A DNA stretch of 57,648 nt from CABQCM01 sp965145485 (GTDB lineage Bacteria; Bacillota; Clostridia; Oscillospirales; Acutalibacteraceae): NCBI GenBank assembly GCA_965145485.1, contig CBCTCU010000013.1:1-57648 (forward strand), written 5' to 3'. Positions 32,637 through 42,052 of this stretch are shown here, in pieces (the first letter of the stretch is position 1; each line of letters opens with the position of its first letter). Below the pieces are notes generated by a model. The model worked only from the letters and a program-made list of their open reading frames with translations. It was not told the origin of the DNA and did not search any database. Position numbers and translations under genes: made by a program.

Positions 32637-33752
32637 TTACGATTGCCCCGATGCGCCATCGGTACCGGTTAATTTTGTATTCGCCTTTTCTGAATTGGGA
32701 ACAAAGCAAATCCAGGAGCTGCCCGCATTCACCTCGAGCGATTGACCCGATGCGTCGGTAAAGGTCAGGGGAGAGGAGGCGTCTCCCTTTTTCCACTGAA
32801 TCTCAGCGGCCCCTCCCTCCGAGATATACACGCCATTCCCGCCGTTGAGCGAGGTCTTGGTATGGTAATCGTCATCAAAGGTGGTCACGCTGGTATAAAG
32901 CAAAAACACGTTTTTGACCGATACCGCTTGTCCGGTTTTATAATCCTTTAAGGCTTTCCCGTCGGGGCAGCGGGTATAGGTTTGATCCGACTCATTGTAT
33001 CGGAAATTGGTGGTGTAGGAGGACGACATCGACACAAAAGCATCCGTGCAGCTTTGGTCGCCGGCCGGTTTGGATTCTTTCTCGTCCAAAAAGGAAAAGG
33101 CCGTTTCTTTCTGGCTGGAATTCACGGTTTGCCGCAAGTCGCTTTTGGCAATGCCCTCGCTGAGCATGCTCCCCTTGGTGTAAAGGGTGTGTTCGGTTGC
33201 TTTGCCGTTGTTTTCACGGAACTGTACGGACGAATCCATCGTTCCCAAATCAAAGGAGGAGAGATTCAAAGCCTTTTGATGGGGGGTGGCATAGGTGTTG
33301 TCCGATCCACAATGGACGGGGATTGCGTCAAACGTAGCGGCGAGATCGATATACGAATACCGCAGGGAACGCACGGTTCCGATTTGGCCGACCGAGGCAA
33401 TATCCGAATAGACCGCCATCAGACGGGTGATTCCGCCCTCGGCCAGGTTTTCAAATATGATGTCGGCTTCTCCAAGGCCGGTTTGAACGCTCTGAGCGGT
33501 TTCAATGTTGTTGATCATGACCGCGACCGGACGCTTTCCCACCGCGTCTTTTTTCAGATCGTATACCCCGGTCAGTGGATTCAGGGCATACTCATTTTCC
33601 GGTGTTTTGGCTACAGAAGAAGACACCTGTGTCTGCGAGACAACGCTGGATGTGGATGTTTCGCTGCCTGTGTAAGGAGGGTCGAGCTCGCAGCCGGCGA
33701 TGCCTGCTGCCATCAAAAGCGCCAGTGCGGCGGATACTACGCGATGCTTCAT
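32637..33752 (-). CDS. DUF3048-domain lipoprotein (YerB-like)
   Basis: A 371-residue predicted lipoprotein. A signal peptide ends in the lipobox LMAAGIAGC (Cys at residue 21); a Ser/Thr-rich stretch follows, and then the DUF3048/YerB domain. Recognisable family sequence includes LTGVYDLKKDAVGKRPVAVM, NNIETAQSVQTGLGEADIIF and the GQIGTVRSLRYSYIDLA region. It should be anchored to the outer face of the membrane; the molecular function of the family is unknown. The ATG at 33752 follows AAGGAG by 9 nt; the open frame continues 16 codons upstream without a site. A consensus promoter lies at 33840-33868. Confidence 0.92.
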   Translation of the reverse strand: MKHRVVSAALALLMAAGIAGCELDPPYTGSETSTSSVVSQTQVSSSVAKTPENEYALNPLTGVYDLKKDAVGKRPVAVMINNIETAQSVQTGLGEADIIFENLAEGGITRLMAVYSDIASVGQIGTVRSLRYSYIDLAATFDAIPVHCGSDNTYATPHQKALNLSSFDLGTMDSSVQFRENNGKATEHTLYTKGSMLSEGIAKSDLRQTVNSSQKETAFSFLDEKESKPAGDQSCTDAFVSMSSSYTTNFRYNESDQTYTRCPDGKALKDYKTGQAVSVKNVFLLYTSVTTFDDDYHTKTSLNGGNGVYISEGGAAEIQWKKGDASSPLTFTDASGQSLEVNAGSSWICFVPNSEKANTKLTGTDGASGQS

Positions 33753-33839
33753 AAGGGGATACTCCTTCAAATAAATTCCAGATAAAACCATTCTTGTCAT
33801 GACGGTTGGAGCCTGTCAAGATTAGGCTGCTAAAAAAAT

Positions 33840-33868
33840 ATTATAGAATCATTTGGGTCGATTTTCAA
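33840..33868 (-). promoter_or_regulatory. Sigma-A promoter of the DUF3048 lipoprotein gene
   Basis: Minus strand: -35 TTGAAA (33863-33868), 17-bp spacer, consensus -10 TATAAT (33840-33845), 88 bases upstream of the start codon. Confidence 0.8.
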
Positions 33869-34051
33869 GAGGAATATTGACCGGCCAAAGAAAAACTTTA
33901 TGAAAGCAGAGGAAATTTGCGATTAGTAAAACAGGAAAACCGCCCGGTAAGAGCACGGCGCCCATACCGAACGGTTGATGTGATATTTTATTTGTTCCTT
34001 GTGTACATAATAGAGCGGACGGGTTGTGTTGATTGCGCGTTTTGGATGAGA

Positions 34052-34861
34052 TTAACCCAGGGCCACATCCATCACCATCATAATCACAAAGCCGGCCATC
34101 ACGCCCATTGCGCCAAAATGGGGATGGTCCCCTTCGGCCGATTCGGGAATCAGCTCGGAAGCGATGACAAAGACCATGGCTCCGGCGGCGATCGACAAAA
34201 GCCAGGGCATGAGCGATTGCACGCTTCCCGCCAGAAGCACGGCAGCGATGCCGAAAACCGGTTCCACAAAGCCGGATAGGGATCCGGCGGCAAAAGATTG
34301 GAAGCGGCCGATGCCTTCCTTGCGCAGCGGCAGAGAAATGGCGGCGCCTTCGGGGATGTTTTGTAAGCCAATTCCCAAAGCCAGCGCCACTGCGGCCGCC
34401 AACGCGCCGCTGTCGTGGGTTGTGGCGGCCAGAGCAAAGGCCAGCCCCACAGCCATTCCCTCCGGAATATTGTGTAAGGTTACGGCAATAACGAGCATGG
34501 CGGTTCGCTTGCGCCGGCTGCGTTCGTCGCCCAGATTGCCCAGCTTTTTTTCATAAATCCGTTCGAGCGTTTTGTCGACCGCCCATAGCAGGAGTCCCCC
34601 GAGCAAAAATCCGCCCCCGGCCGGTATCCAGGGAATCTGCCCCTGGCTCTTGGCCGACTCCATGGCCGGCATCAGAAGCGACCAGACCGAGGCGGCCATC
34701 ATGACGCCGGAGGCAAACCCAAAGCAAAGGCATTGCGTATCTTTCGAGTCCGGTTTTGTTTTTTTTCGGCCAAGGAGGACCAGGGCAGCGCCTAGCGTGG
34801 TGCATAAAAAGGTAAACAGCGTTCCGTATGTTGCAATCAATACGGGGCTTGCAGAAAGCAT
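34052..34861 (-). CDS. ZIP-family metal transporter
   Basis: A 269-residue integral membrane protein of the ZIP family (zinc/iron permease, GufA/ZupT-like), which brings divalent metals into the cytoplasm. About eight hydrophobic segments can be drawn. Metal-site motifs sit in the paired central helices: VTLHNIPEGMAVG and IGLQNIPEGAAIS. The charged loop between the third and fourth helices (EKKLGNLGDERSRRKRT) is the usual variable cytoplasmic loop. Length is typical of the bacterial subfamily. The ATG follows GGAG by 8 nt. It is divergent from pckA; no metal-dependent operator could be recognised. Confidence 0.95.
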   Translation of the reverse strand: MLSASPVLIATYGTLFTFLCTTLGAALVLLGRKKTKPDSKDTQCLCFGFASGVMMAASVWSLLMPAMESAKSQGQIPWIPAGGGFLLGGLLLWAVDKTLERIYEKKLGNLGDERSRRKRTAMLVIAVTLHNIPEGMAVGLAFALAATTHDSGALAAAVALALGIGLQNIPEGAAISLPLRKEGIGRFQSFAAGSLSGFVEPVFGIAAVLLAGSVQSLMPWLLSIAAGAMVFVIASELIPESAEGDHPHFGAMGVMAGFVIMMVMDVALG

Positions 34862-34994
34862 GCGATCAACTCCGATGTGAATAGATTGACGATAATCTGG
34901 AAGGCTTTATCATATCGAGTGTGCGGATGGTTACACTATATCTTATGTACAAGCCGTGAAACTGTGAAATGTCCACCAACTTATTTTCCATCGG

Positions 34995-35023
34995 TTGACT
35001 TCCCAGGCAAATGATGCTATAAT
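34995..35023 (+). promoter_or_regulatory. Sigma-A promoter of pckA
   Basis: -35 TTGACT (34995-35000), exactly 17 bp, consensus -10 TATAAT (35018-35023), 72 bases upstream of the start codon. One of the strongest promoter matches in the window. Confidence 0.85.
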
Positions 35024-35095
35024 ACGGGGAAAAAGGCTTGGTAGACGACGTTTGACGGCATTCTGCCATCCGAAATGTCGAAAGGAGAAATGAAT

Positions 35096-36670
35096 ATGTG
35101 CTCTTGTGATCTGAAAAAGCTTTCCATCATCAATCCAGTAGCTTGCTACCGCAATCTTTCACCGGCCGAATTGGTGGAATTTGCGCTCAAGAGGGGAGAG
35201 GGTAAACTCTCCAATACGGGTGCGTTTGTCGTCAAAACTGGTAAATATACCGGCCGTTCACCGGACGATAAGTTTGTTGTTGACAGCCCTGCCGTGCACG
35301 ACGAAATTGCTTGGGGCAAGGTCAACGTCCCGATGGAGGAAAAGGTATTTGACCGCATCTACGACAAGATGGTGGCCTATCTGCAAAACCGCGAGCTGTT
35401 TGTGTTTGACGGCTATGCCGGCGCCGATCCCAAGTATCGCATGAATTTCCGCATTATCAACGAGCTGGCTTCGCAGAACCTCTTTATCCATCAGCTCCTC
35501 ATCCGTCCGACGCAGGAAGAGCTCAAAGACTTCACCGAGGACTTTACCGTCATCGCGGCTCCCGGGTTTAAGTGCATCCCCGAGGTGGACGGCACGCACA
35601 GCGAGGCCGCCATTCTGGTCAACTTTGAAAAACGGTTGGTGCTCATTGCCGGCTCTCAATATTCCGGCGAGATCAAAAAGAGCGTTTTCTCGGTGATGAA
35701 CTATTTCCTTCCCAAGAAAAATGTATTCCCCATGCACTGCTCGGCCAATCTGGGGAAAGAGGGCGACACCGCCCTGTTCTTTGGCCTTTCGGGCACCGGT
35801 AAGACCACCCTTTCGGCCGATCCGGATCGCATCCTCATCGGCGACGACGAGCACGGATGGAGCGATGACGGCGTATTTAACTTTGAGGGCGGCTGCTACG
35901 CCAAATGCATTAATCTCTCGCAGGAAAACGAGCCGCAGATCTGGAATGCGATCAAATTTGGCGCGCTGGTCGAAAACGTCGTGATGGACGATGAGACCCG
36001 TGAATTTGACTTTGACGACGGCAGCCTGACGGAGAACACCCGCGTAGGTTATCCGGTCGACTTTATCCCCAACGCCGCGATCCCCGGCGTGGGTGGCCAG
36101 CCCAAGACGGTCATCTTCCTGACGGCCGACGCTTTTGGCGTGTTGCCTCCGATCGCCAAGCTGGACAAGAATATGGCCATGTACCATTTTGTGTCGGGCT
36201 ATACTTCCAAGCTGGCCGGTACCGAGCGTGGTATTACCGAGCCGCAGACCACCTTCTCCACCTGCTTTGGCGCGCCGTTCCTGCCCCTCGATCCCAGTGT
36301 TTACGCTGAGATGCTGGGCAAAAAGGTTGAGCAGACCGACGCGAACGTTTATCTGATCAACACCGGTTGGTCGGGCGGCCCCTACGGTGTCGGCAAGCGC
36401 ATGAGCATCAAATATACCCGTGCGATGGTGACCGCTGCCCTGACCGGCGCGTTGGAAAACGTGAAGTTTGAGCTTGATCCCATCTTCAACGTTTACATTC
36501 CCACCGAATGCCCCAACGTTCCCGCCGAGGTTCTCAATCCGCGCAACACTTGGGCGGATAAGGAGGCGTATGATAAGGCGGCCAAGGATCTGGCGGCCCG
36601 CTTTGTCAAAAACTTCACCAAATACGACCATATGCCCAAGGAGATTGTGGAGGCCGGCCCCAAAGGCTGA
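35096..36670 (+). CDS. pckA: Phosphoenolpyruvate carboxykinase (ATP)
   Basis: A 524-residue ATP-dependent PEPCK interconverting oxaloacetate and PEP; in anaerobes it often runs in the ATP-forming, CO2-fixing direction towards oxaloacetate. The kinase-1a motif FFGLSGTGKTTLSADP (about residues 227-242) and the metal-binding kinase-2 region LIGDDEHGW with FNFEGGCYAKC are intact. The substrate region has YTGRSPDDKFVVD, and the C-terminal adenine-binding area has NTGWSGGPYGVGKRM. I chose the ATG at 35096 because AAGGAG lies 8 nt upstream; two in-frame ATGs earlier sit too close to or upstream of that site. It has a strong promoter and a 13-bp terminator downstream. Confidence 0.98.
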   Translation: MCSCDLKKLSIINPVACYRNLSPAELVEFALKRGEGKLSNTGAFVVKTGKYTGRSPDDKFVVDSPAVHDEIAWGKVNVPMEEKVFDRIYDKMVAYLQNRELFVFDGYAGADPKYRMNFRIINELASQNLFIHQLLIRPTQEELKDFTEDFTVIAAPGFKCIPEVDGTHSEAAILVNFEKRLVLIAGSQYSGEIKKSVFSVMNYFLPKKNVFPMHCSANLGKEGDTALFFGLSGTGKTTLSADPDRILIGDDEHGWSDDGVFNFEGGCYAKCINLSQENEPQIWNAIKFGALVENVVMDDETREFDFDDGSLTENTRVGYPVDFIPNAAIPGVGGQPKTVIFLTADAFGVLPPIAKLDKNMAMYHFVSGYTSKLAGTERGITEPQTTFSTCFGAPFLPLDPSVYAEMLGKKVEQTDANVYLINTGWSGGPYGVGKRMSIKYTRAMVTAALTGALENVKFELDPIFNVYIPTECPNVPAEVLNPRNTWADKEAYDKAAKDLAARFVKNFTKYDHMPKEIVEAGPKG

Positions 36671-36797
36671 GCAGGTTCTCGCGGCATAAGCTAGCAAGCT
36701 GTCTATCCCGGCCTCTCTGCGAGGATGGGCGTGACTGTGATACGACGGGATGAATCCCGCGGCTTGGCATATGCGCCCAGAAAAAAGTACCAAAATT

Positions 36798-36832
36798 AGC
36801 CCAGTTCAGTCGGATACTGAACTGGGCTTTTC
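36798..36832 (+). terminator. Intrinsic terminator after pckA
   Basis: Perfect 13-bp stem (AGCCCAGTTCAGT, loop CGGAT, complement) followed by TTTTCTAT, about 130 bases downstream of the pckA stop. Confidence 0.9.
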
Positions 36833-37146
36833 TATACTCATTCTGTCGTTCTGGACGGCAAAAACCAGTCGCTTCGTTGCTCGGATCAAGCGCAGCAGGA
36901 CACGAACTGTAGTCGTACAAAACAACCAGCGGTTGCGATAGGGGAGGCGGTTTATGCGTCATAGTATCGAAAAAGCGGGGACTGGGAATGCGCAAGCGCC
37001 ATCCATGCCAGACAGGGGGCTTTATACAGTGCTTCATCCGTCATGGAACAGACCAATGGCCTTTCTCCAGCATAAACAGGATACGTTCAACGATAAAACC
37101 TAGATAGTAGATCAAAAATATCAATGGGTAGCCGGGGATCATTCAC
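36833..37146. other. Intergenic, no gene seen
   Basis: About 310 bases between two facing terminators (pckA and rplM-rpsI). No coding frame or RNA family recognised. Confidence 0.6.
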
Positions 37147-37188
37147 AAAAAAGCAGGTATGCCCTCGATAACGAAAACATACCTGCTT
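37147..37188 (-). terminator. Intrinsic terminator of the rplM-rpsI operon
   Basis: Minus strand: stem AAGCAGGTATG with CATACCTGCTT (16-base loop), then TTTTG. It lies about 120 bases beyond the rpsI stop. Confidence 0.8.
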
Positions 37189-37309
37189 AACCAGAAAAAC
37201 CAAGCCTGGCCTTTCCATTTTTCTCAAACCACACGATGACGGATACGCCATTGCATGTTGGATGTGACCGAAAAGGGAGAGAAAAAGGATTCCCCCATCA
37301 AAAGACTGG

Positions 37310-37708
37310 TTATCTCTTGGAGAACTGGGGCGCACGACGGGCGGCCTTGAGACCGTACTTTTTACGCTCTTTCATGCGAGGATCGCGGGTAAGGAAGCCG
37401 GCCTTTTTGAGTGTCTGGCGCAGCTCGGCATCGTACTGCAGCAGGGCGCGGGAAAGGCCGTGACGGATAGCACCCGCCTGACCGGTAACGCCACCGCCGG
37501 CAACGCGGCAAACGATGTCGAATTTACCAGTCGTATCCGTGGCCACCAGGGGCTGGCGGACGATCAGCTTGAGGGTCTCCAAACCGAAATAATCGTCGAT
37601 ATCGCGGTCGTTGATGGTGATTTTACCAGTGCCGTTATAGACGCGCACACGAGCCACAGAACTCTTGCGGCGGCCGGTGCCGTAAAAATAAGGCTTGCTT
37701 TCGTACAT
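37310..37708 (-). CDS. rpsI: 30S ribosomal protein S9
   Basis: A 132-residue S9. The N-terminal YFYGTGRRKSSVARVRV block, the GGGVTGQAGAIRHGLSRAL core and the basic C-terminal tail ending KKYGLKAARRAPQFSKR, which reaches the P-site tRNA in the small subunit, are all conserved. GGGAGG lies 10 nt before the ATG. It starts 17 bases after the rplM stop, forming the universal rplM-rpsI pair. Confidence 0.99.
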   Translation of the reverse strand: MYESKPYFYGTGRRKSSVARVRVYNGTGKITINDRDIDDYFGLETLKLIVRQPLVATDTTGKFDIVCRVAGGGVTGQAGAIRHGLSRALLQYDAELRQTLKKAGFLTRDPRMKERKKYGLKAARRAPQFSKR

Positions 37709-37725
37709 ACTTTATTTACCTCCCA

Positions 37726-38154
37726 TTAAAGCGTATAAGCTTCCGGCTTCTGGGCCTGATGCTTGTGCTCGGTGCCCTTGTATACGCGCAGCCGGGTCAA
37801 AGCGTGGCGGCCGATGGTGGTATCGGGAACCATGCCCTTTACCGCCAATTGCATGGCCATTTCCGGACGGGTACGCATCAGGGTACGGTATTGCACCTCT
37901 TTGAGACTGCCGATGTATCCGGTATGACGGCGGTAATACTTGTTATCCAGCTTCTTACCGGTTAAAACAGCCTTGTCGGCGTTGATGATGATGACGTGGT
38001 CGCCACAATCGACATGAGGGGCAAAAATGGGCTTGCATTTTCCGCGAAGCAGGTCGGCGGCAACGGTGGCAACACGGCCGAGCGGCTTCCCGGCGGCATC
38101 CAGCACGTACCACTTGCGGTCGATCTCGCCCGCTTTGGGCATATAGGTGGACAT
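37726..38154 (-). CDS. rplM: 50S ribosomal protein L13
   Basis: A 142-residue L13, an early-assembling large-subunit protein. Conserved stretches are KWYVLDAAGKPLGRVAT, PHVDCGDHVIIINADKAVLT, GKKLDNKYYRRHTGYIG and KGMVPDTTIGRHALTRLRVY. The ATG at 38154 follows GGAGG by 8 nt; the frame opens 12 codons earlier in the leader. It is the first gene of the rplM-rpsI operon and is preceded by a near-consensus promoter and a leader of about 60 bases. I could not identify an L13-type autoregulatory leader fold with confidence. Confidence 0.99.
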   Translation of the reverse strand: MSTYMPKAGEIDRKWYVLDAAGKPLGRVATVAADLLRGKCKPIFAPHVDCGDHVIIINADKAVLTGKKLDNKYYRRHTGYIGSLKEVQYRTLMRTRPEMAMQLAVKGMVPDTTIGRHALTRLRVYKGTEHKHQAQKPEAYTL

Positions 38155-38221
38155 AAACGAAACCTCCAAACAAAATGTAAAATATGACAAAATACATTAT
38201 CAGCATTTTACCGCGGTTGAT

Positions 38222-38250
38222 ATCTTACCATATTGTGTATGGTTTGTCAA
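38222..38250 (-). promoter_or_regulatory. Sigma-A promoter of rplM-rpsI
   Basis: Minus strand: consensus -35 TTGACA (38245-38250), 17 bp, -10 TAAGAT (38222-38227), about 67 bases upstream of the rplM start. Confidence 0.85.
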
Positions 38251-38599
38251 GAACAATTTCCTGATTTTTTAATTTACAGTGTACTTACTTCTCCAAACGC
38301 CTACAATCTCTTTCAATCTCTCGAATTCTCAAGGATCATTTTTGGTTACCTTGTATGGCTATATGAATGACATTGGATCAAAACATCGATGGTGCACAAT
38401 GGGATCGATCAAAATCGGGTGCGGTGTGCGGCCGAATTTCGGATTGTGATGGGCCTACAACACGGATGTGATTATCCCTATGGCAACCGATACAATCGCA
38501 TTGTCCTGGTCGACGGTATGGCTCTCATTCCATATCATAAGCCAAAGAGGACGGCAGCAATATCGCATTTTTCAGGATGCGGCTTGAGGCGATTTCATA
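38251..38599. other. Intergenic, no gene seen
   Basis: About 350 bases between the rplM promoter and the terminator of the DHHW gene. No gene or RNA fold recognised. Confidence 0.55.
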
Positions 38600-38631
38600 A
38601 AAAAGATCGGACGCCACCGTCCGACCTTTTT
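38600..38631. terminator. Terminator of the MBOAT-DHHW operon (bidirectional)
   Basis: Stem TCGGACG with CGTCCGA (loop CCAC), flanked by A and T runs, so it has a T-tract on both strands. It lies about 90 bases downstream of the DHHW gene stop on the minus strand. Confidence 0.8.
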
Positions 38632-38719
38632 GTGAGCCATTTGCCAAGAGACTGCGCTGACCCAGGGACAGAGAACCATCGACGCAGCCGCCGGAGACAA
38701 GCCACAACAAGCTAACAAG

Positions 38720-40153
38720 CTAACCGACCAGCGTCGTGATCGACTGCATGAGGCTCTTGTTGCGGGTGGCCGAGATGTTGTTGAGAAATAGAACGTCGAT
38801 ATTCTGCGAATCCAGCCCCTCGACAAACTGGGTAAGGGTCTGCTGCTTGAGCTTGTAAAAATCGCGGTAATCGATGACATGAACGGTGTGATAATTGGAC
38901 ACAAGGAAGGGGACGAAGGCATTGCCAAAGGACTCTTTGACCACCACGCAGGTGGAATCGTCCGCGATCGCGTCGTTTACAATCACCGAGTAGGGGTTGT
39001 CACCGGAAATAAAGGCGCTGTATTTGGAGGAAGCGGCCCAAGTGGATACGTTGGTGACGATATAGGCCTCGTTGGTTTCGCCCGATTTGTCGGTTACGCT
39101 CATTTTATTTGTGTCCTTGGGGATGTAAGCCTGCACCACATCGGGGTTGGAGGCCAAAGCGGGATTCTTTTGTGTCTCGCCGTAGAAAGAACCGATGAAG
39201 CCGGGGTATTCTACCAGGGAAAAATCACTCAGGGGAGTAGGGGTAATCCCTTTGACCCTGGCAAACTCCTCATAGGCGTAATAGGCGCCGAGCGCTGTCC
39301 AGTGGTGATCGGTACGGAAATAAATATATTCGTTGCGCTTGGCTTTGAGCAGGTCAAAAATCTCCACGCTGTGAACCTGAGAGGACATCGAGCCGGACAT
39401 ATATTCAATCGCCTTTTTTTGGTCAGAGGTATTGGAAATCCCCGAGCGCACCGAGCTGGGCAGGGTGATGTCCATGCTCGTGGGAATAATCATGTCGTAC
39501 ACCGAAGCCTTTCCGTTGAGCTGGGAGGCGGCTTTGTTGATTGCGGCGGAATACATATCGGCCGCGCTTTGCACAAAATTATAGTATTCATAAGCGCTGT
39601 CTCCCACGATGAGCACGGCGCCAAGGGTTTGGGTGTCCACCCCTTCCAGATCCTCTTCTTCCGGTTCGGATACGGTCTCTTCCGATGACGTGCCAGAGGA
39701 TGAATCTACTTCCTCCCCGCCGGCAGCGACCGTACTGTCCATATCGGAGGGGGTCAGGTCACCGGGAACGGGTGGGGTATCGGGAATTTCGTCCCCCTGC
39801 TCCACATTGCCGTGCACCTCGGTGCCGGCAACGCCATACAGGGAGTGGAGGTAGCCGTTGGCGGTGATCAGGCCCTCGCGAAATGGGAAGGTGTCGGCAA
39901 ACCAGGTGCTGATGCCGTCAAAATAGCTGCCATCTAACAAAGCGCTCCACTCAAACGAGGGAAAGACAGTCAGCTCACGCTTTTCCACGTCCGAAAAGGA
40001 GGGGCGCAGGGGTAAAATCCAGGCAACAAACGTCATGATATACAAAGCCGAGAAAAAGAGGACAACCTGAAAAAACATCATCCTCTGGGTGCGCTGGCGA
40101 CGGGTACGCAATCCCTGCGCCTCATGCCTGGCGTGCTGGCTGGGCCGGTCCAT
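38720..40153 (-). CDS. DHHW-family protein (AlgJ/AlgX-like acetylation partner)
   Basis: A 477-residue protein. A basic N-terminus and one membrane segment (about residues 28-48) are followed by an extracytoplasmic SGNH-like domain. The family name motif is present in YFRTDHHWTALGAYYAYEEF (about residue 270), with VLIVGDSAYEYYNF earlier and VVVKESFGNAFVPFLVSNY later. A Glu/Ser/Thr-rich low-complexity insert spans about 100-150. Such proteins work with an MBOAT acyltransferase to O-acetylate an exopolysaccharide or wall polymer outside the membrane. The ATG at 40153 follows AGGAGG; an in-frame ATG six codons upstream overlaps that site. It lies 14 bases downstream of the MBOAT gene, so they form one operon. 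Confidence 0.9.
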   Translation of the reverse strand: MDRPSQHARHEAQGLRTRRQRTQRMMFFQVVLFFSALYIMTFVAWILPLRPSFSDVEKRELTVFPSFEWSALLDGSYFDGISTWFADTFPFREGLITANGYLHSLYGVAGTEVHGNVEQGDEIPDTPPVPGDLTPSDMDSTVAAGGEEVDSSSGTSSEETVSEPEEEDLEGVDTQTLGAVLIVGDSAYEYYNFVQSAADMYSAAINKAASQLNGKASVYDMIIPTSMDITLPSSVRSGISNTSDQKKAIEYMSGSMSSQVHSVEIFDLLKAKRNEYIYFRTDHHWTALGAYYAYEEFARVKGITPTPLSDFSLVEYPGFIGSFYGETQKNPALASNPDVVQAYIPKDTNKMSVTDKSGETNEAYIVTNVSTWAASSKYSAFISGDNPYSVIVNDAIADDSTCVVVKESFGNAFVPFLVSNYHTVHVIDYRDFYKLKQQTLTQFVEGLDSQNIDVLFLNNISATRNKSLMQSITTLVG

Positions 40154-40167
40154 AAACGGATGCCTCC

Positions 40168-41628
40168 TCAAAATTGAAAGTAAAGGAATGGATTATAACT
40201 ATTGCCCACCAGGACGATGGTCGATAGCAGCAAAAGAAGGACGGGAGCGACGATCCGGATCGCCCGGTAGGCCCCAAACACCACCGTAGAGTGCCCCGAA
40301 AGCCCGCGCATGAGCTGTCCTCCCAGCTTAACCAGGGTGGTGCAGGCAAGGACGCAGACAATCAGGATAAAGAGATTGCCCATTACCTGGGATGTGGTTT
40401 CAAAATTGGTAAAGCCGCTGCCGCTAAATCCAAACATCCCTTTGAGCGTGACCCACACCAGGGACAGATCGCGGAATTTGAATAGTATCCAACCGAAATA
40501 GACCACGACTAGAAGATAAAGGTGAGAGAAAAAAGAAGGCCATTTGGACAGACGGTTTTTTAAGAGGGTTCGCTCAATCACCAGAAAGACGAAATAATAC
40601 AACCCCCACAGCACAAAATTCCAGCTCGCCCCATGCCAAAAGCCGGTGAGCAACCAGACAACAAAAAGGTTCAAAATGGTGCGGCCGCTCCCTTTGCGGT
40701 TGCCACCGAGCGGAATGTAGACGTAATCGCGGAAAAACAGACTCAGCGACATATGCCAACGGCGCCAGAATTCCGTGACCGACGTGGATTGATAGGGGTA
40801 GTCAAAGTTTTCACGATAGTGGAAACCGATCATCCGCCCCATGCCGATGGCCATATCCGAATAGGCGGAAAAATCCAAATAGATTTGCAGCATATAGGCC
40901 AGCATACCCACCCAAAGCGCGAGCGCCGGGCGCGCGGCTAATTGTGCGGCAGCATCGGCGCCGGCCGCTGCGGCATCGCTGATCAGCAGCGAATCGGCAA
41001 TCGCGCCGCAGGCGTTGGCGAGCACCGCCTTTTTGGCGAGCCCGATGGTAAACCGGCTGATACCGGCATACAGCTCTTTTAAATTAGTGGTGCGGTAAAA
41101 CAGCTCGTTTTCCACATCCTGATAACGGACGATCGGGCCGGCGATGCATTGATGAAACAGGCTGACATACAACAGCAGGATGGAGAACCTCTTTTGCGCT
41201 TGCACTTCCCCCCGATAGACGTCCACCACGTAGGACAGCAACTGAAAGGTGTAAAAGGAGATGCCGATGGGCAGCACGATCTGGGGAATGGTCTGAGGGA
41301 AACCGGTCAAAGCCTGTAAATTACTCAGCACAAAACCGGTATACTTAAAGACCGCCAGCAAGCCGAGGTTGACGCAGCAGGCTGCAACTAATCCCCATTT
41401 TGCAGCGGATGATTTGGGCGCCTGCCGACCGATGAACAAAGCCAAAAGCCAATCTGCCAGAGCCATTCCGATCAGAAGCAGGACGTAAACCGGCTCTCCC
41501 CAGGCGTAGAATACAAGGGAAAAGACCATCATGACCATATTTTTGGTGTGCAAATTTTTCGCAAGGGCATAGCAAATCAGGTTGAGAGGGAGAAATGCAT
41601 AGAGAAAAAACAGGCTGGAAAAAACCAT
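40168..41628 (-). CDS. MBOAT-family O-acyltransferase (AlgI/DltB-like)
   Basis: A 486-residue polytopic membrane protein of the membrane-bound O-acyltransferase family. It moves an acetyl group across the membrane for transfer to a polysaccharide by its DHHW partner. Typical features are LVFYAWGEPVYVLLL in the second helix, LPIGISFYTFQLLSYVVDVYRG, FHQCIAGPIVRY, and NFDYPYQSTSVTEFWRRWHMS, with the catalytic His in LTGFWHGASWNF (about residue 320). AAGGTG lies 8 nt before the ATG. It is the first gene of a two-gene operon. The polymer modified cannot be told from the sequence. Confidence 0.95.
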   Translation of the reverse strand: MVFSSLFFLYAFLPLNLICYALAKNLHTKNMVMMVFSLVFYAWGEPVYVLLLIGMALADWLLALFIGRQAPKSSAAKWGLVAACCVNLGLLAVFKYTGFVLSNLQALTGFPQTIPQIVLPIGISFYTFQLLSYVVDVYRGEVQAQKRFSILLLYVSLFHQCIAGPIVRYQDVENELFYRTTNLKELYAGISRFTIGLAKKAVLANACGAIADSLLISDAAAAGADAAAQLAARPALALWVGMLAYMLQIYLDFSAYSDMAIGMGRMIGFHYRENFDYPYQSTSVTEFWRRWHMSLSLFFRDYVYIPLGGNRKGSGRTILNLFVVWLLTGFWHGASWNFVLWGLYYFVFLVIERTLLKNRLSKWPSFFSHLYLLVVVYFGWILFKFRDLSLVWVTLKGMFGFSGSGFTNFETTSQVMGNLFILIVCVLACTTLVKLGGQLMRGLSGHSTVVFGAYRAIRIVAPVLLLLLSTIVLVGNSYNPFLYFQF

Positions 41629-41799
41629 CTGTCACACACCTTCCGAAATTTATCATGCTCATTTGTCACATTCACAATGGATTACCAGCCGTTACCACTG
41701 ATTTTGCTGCTAAACCTATGGAAATTCCCCCATGGCCGGGGTGGTAGTACACCGACGCGCTTGACTGGCGCCTAGATTCAAAGCTTTTGGAGAAGGGCG

Positions 41800-41946
41800 G
41801 TGAAGTGCGTCCCAAGAAGCCGATTCATGGATTGGGACAACAGTACTAATATTTTAACTCCGCAAGATAGGGAAATCAACCAAAGATTGAGAAAAGAAAT
41901 GCCAAAAATTAAAAGGGTCTGTGATGTGGTTTTGGCCATTTTTTAA
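41800..41946 (+). pseudogene. Possible 5' remnant of a polyprenyl sugar transferase gene
   Basis: A short frame (48 residues from GTG, 39 from the ATG at 41827) ends in PKIKRVCDVVLAIF and a stop. That ending resembles the start of the first membrane helix of bacterial sugar transferases (undecaprenyl-phosphate glycosylphosphotransferases), which typically read KR-x-FD-x-VLA followed by a long hydrophobic run. Here the protein stops, and no other frame restores the helix downstream. The resemblance is short and could be chance. Confidence 0.3.
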
Positions 41947-42052
41947 ATTTAAAAGTGAATCTACCAGGAGTTTTTGGGAGGGCGACGTATTGCGTTTTGC
42001 CTTGCGCCGGTTTTGTTAAATCGTGACCTTACAACCATACTTTTTCTAACAG

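Noticed and set aside
35258..36793. A 511-codon minus-strand frame opposite pckA
   Set aside because: The plus strand is unmistakably PEP carboxykinase; the antisense frame is a codon-bias artefact.
36900..37060. Short intergenic similarity between about 36985-37020 and about 51370-51405 (GC-rich hairpin followed by CCATGC-AGA-AGG)
   Set aside because: The match is short and imperfect; I could not show it is a genuine repeat family from two loose copies.
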